Positions 14,229-23,227 of a stretch of 27,010 nucleotides of DNA are shown here, in pieces. The DNA comes from an uncultured Catenibacillus sp. (GTDB lineage Bacteria > Bacillota > Clostridia > Lachnospirales > Lachnospiraceae): positions 1-27,010 of the forward strand of contig CAKRHR010000038.1 of assembly GCA_934339005.1 (NCBI GenBank), written 5' to 3'. How positions within the stretch are numbered: position 1 is the first letter of the stretch; the number at the start of each line of letters is the position of its first letter. Both the position numbers and the translations under genes were made by a program. Below the pieces are notes generated by a model. The model searched no databases, was not told the origin of the DNA, and saw only the letters and a program-made list of their open reading frames with translations.

Positions 14229-16724
14229 ATGAAAACTACAGAAACCAGCACAAAAGTGACAGAGAAGAAGGCTATTAATAAAGCTGACCTCAAAAAAGAG
14301 ATTATTAATAATCTTAAAGTCCTTTACAGAAAGAATCTTGACAATGCAACACCATACGAAGTTTATTTTGCGGTTGCACTTGCTGTGAAAGATATTATTG
14401 TTGATAAATGGATTGCAACACATAAAGAGTATGAAAAGCAAGACGTAAAGACAGTTTATTATTTATCTATGGAATTTCTGATGGGTCGTGCACTTGGCAA
14501 TGAGATGCTCAATATTTGCTGTGAAAAAGAAATCAGAGAAATTCTTGATGAACTTGGTTTTGATCTTAATGTGATTGAGGATCAGGAACCGGATGCTGCG
14601 CTTGGTAATGGTGGCCTTGGCCGTCTGGCAGCCTGCTTCCTTGAGTCATTGTCTACACTGGGATATCCTGCATACGGATGTGGTATTCGTTATAAATATG
14701 GTATGTTCAAACAGAAGATTGAGAATGGTTACCAGGTTGAAGTACCAGATAACTGGTTAAAAGATGGCAACCCATTTGAAATCAAACGTCCTGAATATAC
14801 TCAGGAAGTTAAATTTGGCGGTTATGTTCGTATTGAATGGGATGCCGAAACACAGCGCAACAAATTTATTCATGATGGTTATCAGTCAGTTCTGGCTGTA
14901 CCATATGATTTACCGGTTAATGGTTATGGCAACAATATCGTTAATTCTCTGCGTATCTGGGATGCACAGCCTGTGACAGAATTTTCACTGGATTCCTTTG
15001 ATAAAGGTAATTATCTTAAAGCAGTTGAACAGGAAAATCTTGCGAAAAATATTGTTGAAGTCCTTTATCCAAATGACAACCATTACAGCGGCAAAGAACT
15101 TCGTTTGAAACAGCAGTATTTCTTTGTATCTGCCAGTCTTCAGAGAGCTGTTCAGAAATACAAAGAAAAACATGATGATATTAAGAAGCTTTACGAAAAA
15201 GTTGTATTCCAGATGAATGATACACATCCAACAGTTGCAGTTCCTGAACTGATGCGTATTCTGATGGATGAAGAAGGTTTGACATGGGAAGATGCATGGG
15301 ATGTAACAACAAAATGTTGTGCATACACAAACCATACAATCATGGCAGAAGCACTTGAAAAATGGCCTGTTGACCTGTTTATGCGTCTGCTTCCTCGTGT
15401 TTACCAGATTGTTGAAGAAATCAACAGACGTTTCTTAATCGAAGTTGAAAACAGATACCCTGGTCAGTACAATAAGATTCGCAATATGGCGATTCTTTAC
15501 GAAGGTCAGGTGCGTATGGCAAATATGGCAATTGTTGCAGGTTTCTCTGTTAATGGTGTTGCCAGACTGCATACAGAAATTCTTGAAAAACGTGAATTAA
15601 GAGATTTCTATGAGATGATGCCTGAGAAGTTCAACAACAAGACAAATGGTATCACACAGCGTCGTTTCCTGCTTCACGGCAATCCACTGCTTGCAGCATG
15701 GGTAACTAAGAAGCTTGGTTCAGATGCATGGATTACAGACCTTGCTCAGATGAAAGGCCTTGAAAAATATGTGGATGATCCTGCAGCGCAGAAAGAATTT
15801 ATGGAAATCAAATATCAGAACAAGGTTCGTCTTGCTAAATATATTAAAGAACACAACGGCATTGAAGTAGATCCTCATTCAATTTTTGATGTTCAGGTAA
15901 AACGTCTGCATGAATACAAACGTCAGCAGATGAACATTCTGCATATTATGTATCTGTATAACCAGTTAAAAGCTAATCCGGATATGGATTTTTATCCAAC
16001 AACATTTATCTTTGGCGCAAAGGCTGCAGCAGGTTACAAACGTGCTAAACAGACAATCAAACTGATCAATTCCGTGGCTGATGTGGTTAACAACGACCCA
16101 TCTATCAATGGAAAGATTAAAGTTGTATTCATCGAAAACTATCGTGTATCTAATGCTGAGATTATTTTTGCAGCAAGTGATGTTTCCGAACAGATTTCAA
16201 CAGCTTCAAGAGAAGCTTCAGGTACAGGTAACATGAAGTTTATGCTAAATGGTGCTGTGACACTTGGTACAATGGATGGTGCCAATGTGGAAATCGTTGA
16301 AGAAGTTGGCATGGAAAATGCTTTCATTTTCGGTATGAGTGCTGAAGAAGTTATGGCTTATGAAGCTAACGGCGGTTACAGACCAAGAGATATCTACGAA
16401 CAGGATGCAGACATCAGACGCGTGCTTGATCAGTTGATGGATGGCACATATTCCAATGGTGATCGTGAGATGTTCAAAGATTTGTATACATCACTCTTAG
16501 ATGGTTCAGATTTCGACAGACCAGACGTATATTTCACATTGAAGGATTTCCGTTCTTATGCAGATGCACATGTTCGTGTGAATGAAGCATACAAGAATCG
16601 TTGCGCATGGGCTAAGATGGTGATGCTTCAGACAGCAAACTGCGGCAAGTTCTCATCAGACCGTACAATCGAAGAATATGTACAGGATATCTGGCATTTG
16701 AATAAAGTGACAGTTAAGATGTAA
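14229..16724 (+). CDS. glgP: Glycogen/starch alpha-glucan phosphorylase
   Basis: 831 residues, full length for glycosyltransferase family 35. Conserved blocks are all present: EFLMGRALGNEM, DAALGNGGLGRLAACFLES, FQMNDTHPTVAVPELMR, the VKRLHEYKRQQMN segment, and the cofactor site EASGTGNMKFMLNGAVTLGT with pyridoxal-phosphate lysine Lys670. It removes glucose-1-phosphate from the non-reducing ends of glycogen or maltodextrin in the cytosol. AAAAGGAG precedes the ATG. It begins 22 bases after ileS with no terminator, so it may be partly co-transcribed with it. No other glycogen gene is in the window. Confidence 0.97.
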   Translation: MKTTETSTKVTEKKAINKADLKKEIINNLKVLYRKNLDNATPYEVYFAVALAVKDIIVDKWIATHKEYEKQDVKTVYYLSMEFLMGRALGNEMLNICCEKEIREILDELGFDLNVIEDQEPDAALGNGGLGRLAACFLESLSTLGYPAYGCGIRYKYGMFKQKIENGYQVEVPDNWLKDGNPFEIKRPEYTQEVKFGGYVRIEWDAETQRNKFIHDGYQSVLAVPYDLPVNGYGNNIVNSLRIWDAQPVTEFSLDSFDKGNYLKAVEQENLAKNIVEVLYPNDNHYSGKELRLKQQYFFVSASLQRAVQKYKEKHDDIKKLYEKVVFQMNDTHPTVAVPELMRILMDEEGLTWEDAWDVTTKCCAYTNHTIMAEALEKWPVDLFMRLLPRVYQIVEEINRRFLIEVENRYPGQYNKIRNMAILYEGQVRMANMAIVAGFSVNGVARLHTEILEKRELRDFYEMMPEKFNNKTNGITQRRFLLHGNPLLAAWVTKKLGSDAWITDLAQMKGLEKYVDDPAAQKEFMEIKYQNKVRLAKYIKEHNGIEVDPHSIFDVQVKRLHEYKRQQMNILHIMYLYNQLKANPDMDFYPTTFIFGAKAAAGYKRAKQTIKLINSVADVVNNDPSINGKIKVVFIENYRVSNAEIIFAASDVSEQISTASREASGTGNMKFMLNGAVTLGTMDGANVEIVEEVGMENAFIFGMSAEEVMAYEANGGYRPRDIYEQDADIRRVLDQLMDGTYSNGDREMFKDLYTSLLDGSDFDRPDVYFTLKDFRSYADAHVRVNEAYKNRCAWAKMVMLQTANCGKFSSDRTIEEYVQDIWHLNKVTVKM

Positions 16725-16731
16725 GTTGATG

Positions 16732-16900
16732 CATGAATAGCGTTTTTGGTGATTCATGTGTTAATATGAGTCTGAATTGCACATTTGTGCAGGCACAGTT
16801 GTATTTTTAGACTTTTAACATTTTCATCATAATATTAAGTAAGGACGTTTGTCGCCTTGCAAAGCGTAGGCTCTGTGAGGGAGCACAGACGTCCTTTGCT
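16732..16900. other. Structured non-coding stretch after glgP
   Basis: No gene is seen in 16725-17022. Hairpin CATGAAT/ATTCATG (16732-16758) lies just after the stop. A second structure pairs AAGGACGT (16841-16848) with ACGTCCTT (16889-16896) and encloses the small hairpin CTGTG/CACAG. The T tract is poor, so it is not a classical terminator; it could be a processed 3' end or a small structured RNA. Confidence 0.35.
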
Positions 16901-17022
16901 TATTTTAGGCAGAAGAAATCGAGTAGATTTCCAACTTCGGTACGCGTATTTTGTAGAAAAGATATGTGTTGATTCGAAATAATTCACTTGGTATTATTTA
17001 TGACATTACAGGAGATGAGAAA

Positions 17023-18384
17023 ATGGCAGGAGAAAATACCTCAGTAAAGACCAATGATTTTGGTGTAGGCAGTATTCCTGGAAATATTATTAAGATGGCT
17101 GTACCAATTACAGTAGCGCAACTTGTAAATTGTCTGTATAATATAGTTGACCGTATATTTATCGGACGTATTCCGGAAGCCTCCACACTGGCATTGACAG
17201 GTGTGGGGTTATGTTTCCCGATTGTGTCTATGGTGATGGCATTTGCCAATCTGTTTGGTATGGGCGGTGCGCCTCTGTGTTCTATCGCGCGTGGAGCGAA
17301 GGAAAATGACAGAGCCAAAAAGATCATGGGATTATCTTTTTCAATGCTGATTGTTACAGGATTGCTGCTGACAGTGATTGTGCTTTTATTTAAGGAACCA
17401 CTTTTATATTTGTTTGGGGCAAGTGCCGATACATATAGTTATGCTTCAGATTATCTTGGTATTTATATACTTGGCACGGTGTTTGTGATGATCAGTCTTG
17501 GTATGAACCAGTTTATTAATTCACAGGGTTTTTCGCGGGTTGGAATGATGACGATTTTACTGGGCGCCGTTGTGAATATTATTCTGGATCCTGTATTTAT
17601 TTTTGTAATGCATATGGGTGTGAAAGGGGCTGCACTGGCAACAGTCATTTCACAGATATTATCAGCCCTTTGGGTACTGAAGTTTCTGACAGGAAAAAAG
17701 ATTATCTTAAAACTTGAATTTAAGGACATGCACTTTAATTTAAAACTTGCAGGAGAGGTGTGCAGTCTTGGTATGGCAGGTTTTATTCTTTCATTTACAA
17801 ATGCGACGGTACAGCTTGTGTGTAATAAAATGCTAGGTGTGTTTGGCGGTGATACATATATTGCGATTATGACAGTCATCAATTCTGTGCGTGAGATTGT
17901 GACTTTGCCGGTGACGGGTATCACAAGTGGTACGCAACCGATTCTTGGATTTAATTATGGTGCAAAGAAATACGACCGTGTGAAAAAAGGCATTTATTTT
18001 ATGGCAACCGTAGCCATCGTGTATACATTGATTGCGTGGGCGGCTGTTGTGGCATTTCCGGGGGCGATGATTCGGATTTTTAATTCTGACCCGGAGCTTT
18101 TGCAGCATGGTATTCCGGCAATGCGAACGTATTTCTTTGGATTTTTTATGATGGCATTGCAGTTTTCAGGGCAGTCTACATTTACAGGACTTGGCATGGC
18201 AAAAAATGCGATTTTCTTTTCACTGCTCAGGAAGGTCATTATAGTTGTGCCATTGACGATTATTTTGCCGTTTGTCGGCGGTCTTGGCGTATATGGTATT
18301 TTTATTGCAGAACCGATTTCTAATTTTATCGGTGGTCTGGCGTGCTTTTTGACAATGCGGAAGAAAGTGTTAAAAGCGTTGTGA
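17023..18384 (+). CDS. MATE family multidrug/sodium antiporter
   Basis: 453 residues, almost wholly hydrophobic, with about 12 membrane helices and the two-fold MATE repeat. Typical markers are IPGNIIKMAVPITVAQLVNCLYNIVDRIFIG near the N-terminus, the GMGGAPLCSIARGA loop and GITSGTQPILGFNYGAKKYDRVKKG at the start of the second half. The family exports cationic or aromatic compounds with Na+ or H+. ATG 17023 is chosen because AGGAG (17010-17014) is eight bases upstream; an earlier in-frame ATG (16966) lacks a ribosome site and would add a polar tail unlike the family. The substrate is unknown. Confidence 0.93.
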   Translation: MAGENTSVKTNDFGVGSIPGNIIKMAVPITVAQLVNCLYNIVDRIFIGRIPEASTLALTGVGLCFPIVSMVMAFANLFGMGGAPLCSIARGAKENDRAKKIMGLSFSMLIVTGLLLTVIVLLFKEPLLYLFGASADTYSYASDYLGIYILGTVFVMISLGMNQFINSQGFSRVGMMTILLGAVVNIILDPVFIFVMHMGVKGAALATVISQILSALWVLKFLTGKKIILKLEFKDMHFNLKLAGEVCSLGMAGFILSFTNATVQLVCNKMLGVFGGDTYIAIMTVINSVREIVTLPVTGITSGTQPILGFNYGAKKYDRVKKGIYFMATVAIVYTLIAWAAVVAFPGAMIRIFNSDPELLQHGIPAMRTYFFGFFMMALQFSGQSTFTGLGMAKNAIFFSLLRKVIIVVPLTIILPFVGGLGVYGIFIAEPISNFIGGLACFLTMRKKVLKAL

Positions 18385-18550
18385 TGTTGAGAGGCATTTT
18401 GGTATAAAATGATATGAGTGTCATTTGTATAAGAACGATTGTGTTTTAGTCATTTGATGTTTGCGTCATAAAATAGAGTGTGTAAAAATAAAGATAAATG
18501 ACTCATTATAAGCATTTGAAATAAAAAAAGAAGAAAGAAGGGAAAATATA

Positions 18551-19249
18551 GTGGAAATTAAGGGAATCAGTAATACAACTTTAAATGATTATCCGGGTGT
18601 GGCAGCAGCAACAATTTTTACAGGGGGATGTGATTTCTGTTGCCCATATTGTCATAACCGTTCACTGGTTGTGCATGCCGAAAAACTACCATCCATGGAT
18701 GAGGAGTCAGTGATTGAATGGCTGGCACAGCGAAAATCCGCACTTGAGGGTATATGTATCACCGGTGGAGAGCCTTTGCAGCAGGAAGATCTGGGTGCAT
18801 TTATGTATAGATTAAAGGAACTTGGGTATAAAGTAAAATTAGATACGAATGGTTATGATCCAACGCATTTGTCTCATCTTTTAAAAGAAAATATGATTGA
18901 TTTTATTTCAATGGATATTAAAAATACACTCGCAAAATACGCAAAGACGGCAGGATGTCCAAAGTTTGAACCTAATCGCATCCGGTTATCGGTTGATCTG
19001 ATACGTGACAGCGGGGTGGATTATGAGTTCAGAACAACGGTTGTGAAAGAACTCCATTCAGACAGAGATATGGAGGAAATTGGTCAGTGGCTGCGTGGTG
19101 TGAAGGCTTATTATATCCAGCCTTATGTGGCCAGTGACGATGTCATTATGCCTGTATTTTCAAGTTATGACAAGCAAAAAATGATTGAATACAGAAATAT
19201 GCTCAGACGTTATATTCCAAATGCAGGTCTGAGAGGGTACGAGTTGTAG
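18551..19249 (+). CDS. nrdG: Radical SAM activase, anaerobic ribonucleotide reductase activating protein type
   Basis: 232 residues starting with GTG; GAAGGG lies eight bases before it. The iron-sulfur motif is Cys27-x3-Cys31-x2-Cys34 in GGCDFCCPYCHN, followed by CITGGEPLQQ (the GGE SAM site), KLDTNGYDP and a late HxD-containing region. It belongs to the COG1180/NrdG-like group that uses a 4Fe-4S cluster and SAM to create the glycyl radical in class III ribonucleotide reductase or a related glycyl-radical enzyme. The target enzyme NrdD is not in the window, so another glycyl-radical partner is possible. Confidence 0.85.
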   Translation: MEIKGISNTTLNDYPGVAAATIFTGGCDFCCPYCHNRSLVVHAEKLPSMDEESVIEWLAQRKSALEGICITGGEPLQQEDLGAFMYRLKELGYKVKLDTNGYDPTHLSHLLKENMIDFISMDIKNTLAKYAKTAGCPKFEPNRIRLSVDLIRDSGVDYEFRTTVVKELHSDRDMEEIGQWLRGVKAYYIQPYVASDDVIMPVFSSYDKQKMIEYRNMLRRYIPNAGLRGYEL

Positions 19250-19370
19250 AAAAATCTGTCAATGCAGAAATATTCGAAGCATGTATCAAATTTTTAAACA
19301 AGCTCTGCCCCCAAACAGCATGCGGTATAAAGAGGTAATTGTATCATACCCGGAATGTGTGTGATTTAAG

Positions 19371-19952
19371 TTAGCCGATCCAACGGCGAACATCAAATTC
19401 ATGACCGGCAATATGCTCTTTTTGGATTGTTTCAAGATGGCTTGTGTCAAAATCTTTGCGGACTGTGATTGTGTTCAGACAATCGTAACCGAGCTCGCGA
19501 TAAAGTGCGATGGCACGCAGATTTCTGGCAGCAGCCTCGATATATAATGACTCGGAATATTCTCTGACAATATTTTCCACAAGCGCAATGGCCTGACGGC
19601 CGATACCTTTGCTCTGGAGTTCAGGGAGAACAAACAAATCTTCCAGCCAGTCAATCTTGGCACCGCGGTTGCCAAGATGCACAAAACCGACGATTTGAGA
19701 AGATGAAGTTTTGTTCTGAGTAGTTGAATTTCCTGAAGCTTCTGTTGAGATATCTGGAGATAAGGTATTACTAGCCAGGTCATCTGCGATAATAAAATAA
19801 AAACGATGTCCCTCGGCAGTCCAGTTCTTTAAATCCTGCAAAGAATCCTCGTCAGACTGTTCAAAATTATTGTGCGCCAACCAGAACTTTTTGATAAGTT
19901 CGCAGGCGATGGATTGTTGGGTGTCGTTGTATAATTCCAGTGAAATATTCAT
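19371..19952 (-). CDS. GNAT family N-acetyltransferase
   Basis: 193 residues. Acetyl-CoA loop LQSKGIGRQA with Gln113-x2-Gly116-x-Gly118, preceded by DLFVLPELQ and followed by NLRAIALYRELGY, the classic GNAT motifs A and B. An unusual Ser/Thr/Asn-rich insertion (about residues 60-85) sits between two core beta strands and is probably a surface loop. Start at ATG 19952 is supported by AAGGAG eight bases upstream; an in-frame ATG 60 bases earlier has no such site. The acceptor molecule is unknown. It stands alone on the minus strand. Confidence 0.87.
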   Translation of the reverse strand: MNISLELYNDTQQSIACELIKKFWLAHNNFEQSDEDSLQDLKNWTAEGHRFYFIIADDLASNTLSPDISTEASGNSTTQNKTSSSQIVGFVHLGNRGAKIDWLEDLFVLPELQSKGIGRQAIALVENIVREYSESLYIEAAARNLRAIALYRELGYDCLNTITVRKDFDTSHLETIQKEHIAGHEFDVRRWIG

Positions 19953-20025
19953 GGTGGAATCTCCTTTTTGACAATATGATTTTGATGCAATCGGTTGAAC
20001 AAAAATATTCATATGTATTTAATCA

Positions 20026-20152
20026 TTGCACATAAAAAATAAATATGGTATATTAAAGAAGGAAAAGCCAGAAACATCTGGCTTACCCCAAGTGTTGTGA
20101 TAAACTATTTATAAAGCCGTTCACTATTGGTAGTAGTGGGCGGCTATTTTCT
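20026..20152 (+). ncRNA. Candidate antisense antitoxin RNA (promoter, RNA and terminator)
   Basis: TTGCAC (20026-20031), a 17-base spacer and TATATT (20049-20054) with an upstream TG make a strong promoter, placing the start near 20061. The RNA would be about 90 bases: a hairpin AGCCAGA/TCTGGCT (20066-20083), a linker, and a 12-bp terminator stem (20115-20126 with 20134-20145) containing G-U pairs valid only on the plus strand. It is complementary to the 3' untranslated region of the minus-strand toxin message and ends over its stop codon. This is the geometry of TxpA/RatA- and Fst-like type I antitoxins. Confidence 0.55.
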
Positions 20153-20236
20153 TGCCTTGTAAATCTCAATGATAAGACTTATAAGAGCAACCAAGAATAT
20201 TCCAATCTGGATTAAATCCGGATATGTAACATACAT
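20144..20236 (-). CDS. Small hydrophobic peptide, putative holin-like type I toxin
   Basis: 30 residues: short polar start MYVTYPDLIQ, a single membrane helix (IGIFLVALISLII) and a charged tail EIYKARK. This is the layout of the TxpA/BsrG/Fst-like and 'putative holin-like toxin' peptides. AAAGGAGG lies upstream, nine bases before this ATG; an ATG two codons earlier (20242) is only three bases away and is less likely. The minus-strand message probably starts near 20333 from the extended -10 TG-G-TATACT (20345-20340) and ends at the AAGCCAGA/TCTGGCTT hairpin with a T-rich tail (20084-20055). The 5' leader has a hairpin (ATAAGAGG/CCTCTTAT). Such peptides act in the cell membrane when overproduced. 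Toxicity is inferred, not shown. Confidence 0.6.
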   Translation of the reverse strand: MYVTYPDLIQIGIFLVALISLIIEIYKARK

Positions 20237-20320
20237 TGGCATCGTCCTCCTTTCTGTAAAGAATAAGAGGACAATGTCTGCCCTCTTATATTTAAGAAGG
20301 GGAAGGCCGCCTGTTATGTT

Positions 20321-20474
20321 TTGACTTTTCGTATAGATGAGTATACCATATTTACAATGAAAAAGAAATGCTATGTTAAAAAATTGAAGTATATGTACTT
20401 GATGCTGTGCTTGGGTGCTTAGCAATTTACAAATCGAAGCTTTGGTTTCAAAAACGAAACCAAAGCTTTTTTTG
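20321..20474 (+). ncRNA. Possible small transcript: promoter and orphan terminator
   Basis: A perfect 13-bp hairpin (20437-20449 with 20456-20468) followed by a run of T is an evident plus-strand terminator, yet no gene precedes it on that strand. A possible promoter is TTGACT (20321-20326), 17-base spacer, TACCAT (20344-20349), which overlaps the toxin promoter on the other strand. The span contains only a 21-codon reading frame (20357-20422; MKKKCYVKK...) without a ribosome site. Otherwise 20237-20577 holds the toxin leader and nothing else recognised. Confidence 0.35.
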
Positions 20475-20577
20475 TGCGCAGAAAGTGTGGACAGCGAAAC
20501 AAAGTGAGTAAATATCGCACGCGTATAAAACGGCAACCTGCTAAAGTGAAATCATCAAAAGCGAGGAGGTCATTGAA

Positions 20578-21363
20578 ATGAAATACACAGTGTGTGTGGA
20601 TTTACTGTATTTGGAGATTGGACCACGGGGACCGATATTTGCAGATACAGACAAAATTATTGAGGGTATGAAATTAGCGAAAACGACAGGATTTGACACC
20701 GTAGAATTTTGGGATTGGGCAGACAAAGACATGGACAGAATTTATCAGACACAAAAAGAACTTGGTCTGAACATTTCATCCATTTGTGCAAAAGACAGAG
20801 GTACACTGGCAGACCCATCAACCCATGAAAATGCTATCAAAGGCTTAGAAGAAACAATAGAGGTTGCTAAGAAGCTTGGATGTTCAAGGATTATTGTGAC
20901 AGCAAGAGAAATGCCAGGATTTGACAGAGAAGAAAGCCATAAAAACATTGTTGAAGGCTATAAAAAACTGGCACCGATTGCCGAAGCAGCAGGTATGACA
21001 TTGCTTCTTGAACCAATCTGGAGTCCATTCCCTGAATTTTTCAGAGATTCGGCTGAACCATTTAAAGTTATCGAGGAAGTTGGCAGTGACCATCTGAAAT
21101 TATTATATGATATTTTCCATTACCAGCTCATGGAAGGTAATATTTTAAACACAATTAAGAGCCATATCGACCAGATTGGACACATTCATGTGGCAGCAGC
21201 GCCAAACAGATCAGAACTTACAGGCGGCGAACTGAATTATTCATGTATTTTAAATGAAATCAAAAACCTTGGTTATGATGGTTACATCGGATTAGAATAC
21301 ATGCCAACTATGGAAAGAGCAGAAAGCCTTAAAGTCTGCAAAGCATTTTTAGAAAATGCATAA
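20578..21363 (+). CDS. Hydroxypyruvate isomerase-like TIM-barrel protein
   Basis: 261 residues, the standard length of the Hyi family. Likely metal ligands are Glu145 (LLLEP), Asp178 (LLYDIFHYQ), His204 (GHIHVA) and Glu240 (IGLEYMP). The segments GHIHVAAAPNRSELTGGELNY and LGYDGYIGLEYMP match the family's C-terminal signature. The family isomerises hydroxypyruvate/tartronate semialdehyde, but many members in gut bacteria act on other keto-sugars. GGAGG lies eight bases before the ATG. A solute-binding lipoprotein gene follows 118 bases later, suggesting carbohydrate use. The exact substrate is unknown. Confidence 0.82.
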   Translation: MKYTVCVDLLYLEIGPRGPIFADTDKIIEGMKLAKTTGFDTVEFWDWADKDMDRIYQTQKELGLNISSICAKDRGTLADPSTHENAIKGLEETIEVAKKLGCSRIIVTAREMPGFDREESHKNIVEGYKKLAPIAEAAGMTLLLEPIWSPFPEFFRDSAEPFKVIEEVGSDHLKLLYDIFHYQLMEGNILNTIKSHIDQIGHIHVAAAPNRSELTGGELNYSCILNEIKNLGYDGYIGLEYMPTMERAESLKVCKAFLENA

Positions 21364-21481
21364 ATACTGTACATGGAGTGGTTTATAAACTTTTTGAAGA
21401 TGTTTGATAATTATATGGGGATACAAACATTTTAAACATTTAAGCAGAAATTAAAACAGAGCAAAACAGGAGGAAAATATA

Positions 21482-23080
21482 ATGGTGGGAAAACGAATCG
21501 CAGCTTTATTACTTGCAATGGGTATGGTAGTTACAGCAGCCGCAGGATGTAGTAAATCAGAAAATGATGCAACTGCAAATAATGATGCAAAAACAGATAC
21601 AGCAGTCACGGAAAATGATTCAAACGCTTCAGACAGCGATGATAGTGATGATGAAGATATGGAAAATATCACAGTTGCGCTTATGTCACTTGCACCAGTG
21701 GATGAAGCTGTTGCAGATGGAATAGAGGAATATGTAAATACTATTACGGAACCAGAAATCAATGTACATGTTGATTTGCAGTGGTTTGATGGTGGTTCAT
21801 ATGGTACACAGGTGACAATGAAGGTTCAGGGTGGCGATGACCTTGATTTAATGATGTTTACACCAATTCCGGGCGCATCTTATTCTTCATTTTTAAGTGC
21901 CGGACAGTTGATGGATATTTCAGAATATCTGGATGAATACGGCAAAGATATTAAAGAAATCCAGGGTGACTTGATTAATGGCTGTGCGTTAAACGGTGGT
22001 ATTTATGGTGTAGGCAATTATCGCGATATTGCAGCATTTGAAAATATCTGTATTCGTAAGGATGTTCTTGAAGAAGTTGGACGCCTTGAAGATGCACAGA
22101 ATGCAAAATCATGGACAGAAGTAGAAGATATTATGAAAGATATTGTAGCTGCAGGTTATCCGGGCGTTGTCAACTGTGATGCGATGGGTACAGTACTCAA
22201 TCCTGGCGGATTTGATAATGGTGCAGATGCCTTTGCAGATGATACATCTGTAGACCGTCTGGGTGATGGATATGGACTTGTGGTTGCAGATCCTGAAACA
22301 GATAAAGTTAATTGCCTGTTCTTTACAGACGAATATAAACAGATGACAGAACGTGTCAGCAAATGGTACGAGGATGGCCTGATTTATAAAGATGCTGCAA
22401 CAGCACAGGATTATGGAGATACATTGCTTAAGAGTGAAGTTGGTGTGGCAAAAGTTTCTCAGCAGGAAAGCGGTCCTCTTGAAACAATGAAGAGTACCAC
22501 AGGTCATGAATTTATTGCCATTAAAGTATCTGATATGATGATTTCCACATCTTCAATTACAAAATTCGGTTATTGTGTGCCTGTAACTGCAAAACAGCCG
22601 GAAGCTGCAATTAAATTCCTGAATTTACTTTATACATCTTCTGATGTCATGAATACATTAACATATGGACGTGAAGGTCAGGAATGGATAATTGGAGATG
22701 ACGGATATGCAACATATCCAGATGGTGTGACAGGCGATACAGTTGCTTATCATCAGGGCGATTTCCTCTATGGCAATCAGTTCCTTGTAACACCATGGGA
22801 AGATGCAGTGACAACCCGTGAAGAACAAAAAGCAGCAACAGATGCCACAGAACGTTCAAAATATTTTGGTTTCCAGATTGATAATACTGGTTTGGAAAAT
22901 ACTTTAACAGCTTGCTATAATGTAGAACAGCAGTATGCAGCAGCATTAAATTCAGGCTCAACAGGCAATGACTGGGAAGCAACACTGGAAAAATTCCAGA
23001 GTGCATTAAAACAGGCAGGCATTGACGACCTGGTTGCAGCTTATCAGGAACAGTTGGATGCATGGCTTGCACAGCAGTAA
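21482..23080 (+). CDS. ABC transporter sugar-type solute-binding lipoprotein
   Basis: 532 residues. A lipoprotein signal peptide (MVGKRIAALLLAMGMVVTAAAGC) ends at lipobox Cys23, followed by an Asn/Asp/Ser-rich acidic linker to about residue 60. The remainder is a type I extracellular solute-binding fold with a DUF3502-like C-terminal region, as in the LplA/YtcQ-like group that serves oligosaccharide importers. It would be anchored on the outer face of the membrane. Cognate permeases, normally encoded beside it, are absent: the next gene is a minus-strand nuclease. It may work with permeases elsewhere. AGGAGG precedes the ATG. The ligand is unknown. Confidence 0.88.
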   Translation: MVGKRIAALLLAMGMVVTAAAGCSKSENDATANNDAKTDTAVTENDSNASDSDDSDDEDMENITVALMSLAPVDEAVADGIEEYVNTITEPEINVHVDLQWFDGGSYGTQVTMKVQGGDDLDLMMFTPIPGASYSSFLSAGQLMDISEYLDEYGKDIKEIQGDLINGCALNGGIYGVGNYRDIAAFENICIRKDVLEEVGRLEDAQNAKSWTEVEDIMKDIVAAGYPGVVNCDAMGTVLNPGGFDNGADAFADDTSVDRLGDGYGLVVADPETDKVNCLFFTDEYKQMTERVSKWYEDGLIYKDAATAQDYGDTLLKSEVGVAKVSQQESGPLETMKSTTGHEFIAIKVSDMMISTSSITKFGYCVPVTAKQPEAAIKFLNLLYTSSDVMNTLTYGREGQEWIIGDDGYATYPDGVTGDTVAYHQGDFLYGNQFLVTPWEDAVTTREEQKAATDATERSKYFGFQIDNTGLENTLTACYNVEQQYAAALNSGSTGNDWEATLEKFQSALKQAGIDDLVAAYQEQLDAWLAQQ

Positions 23081-23174
23081 AATAGTTTGTGTATCTGTAA
23101 AAACAAAAAATCGTTATAGACGAATTATAAAAATAAACTATCATAAATTATAAAAAATAATATGTTGCTCCTCA

Positions 23175-23212
23175 GACCCCTCCGGCGTCCCCCGCGCCGT
23201 GAGGGGTCCTTT
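23175..23212 (+). terminator. GC-rich terminator after the solute-binding protein gene
   Basis: Stem GACCCCTC/GAGGGGTC (23175-23182 and 23201-23208) with an inner CGGCG/CGCCG pairing, then CTTTG. It is by far the most GC-rich spot in the area. The T tract is weak, so efficiency is uncertain. Confidence 0.55.
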
Positions 23213-23227
23213 GCTGTCCAATTATAG

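Noticed and set aside
17463..17924. 153-codon minus-strand frame opposite the MATE gene
   Set aside because: Antisense shadow of a clear membrane transporter.
20237..20536. N-terminal extension of the toxin frame to 130 codons
   Set aside because: The strong ribosome site lies just before the short peptide, and the extension crosses the toxin promoter and a terminator hairpin.
22647..23144. 165-codon minus-strand frame opposite the solute-binding protein gene
   Set aside because: Antisense shadow, low-quality protein composition and no start signal.
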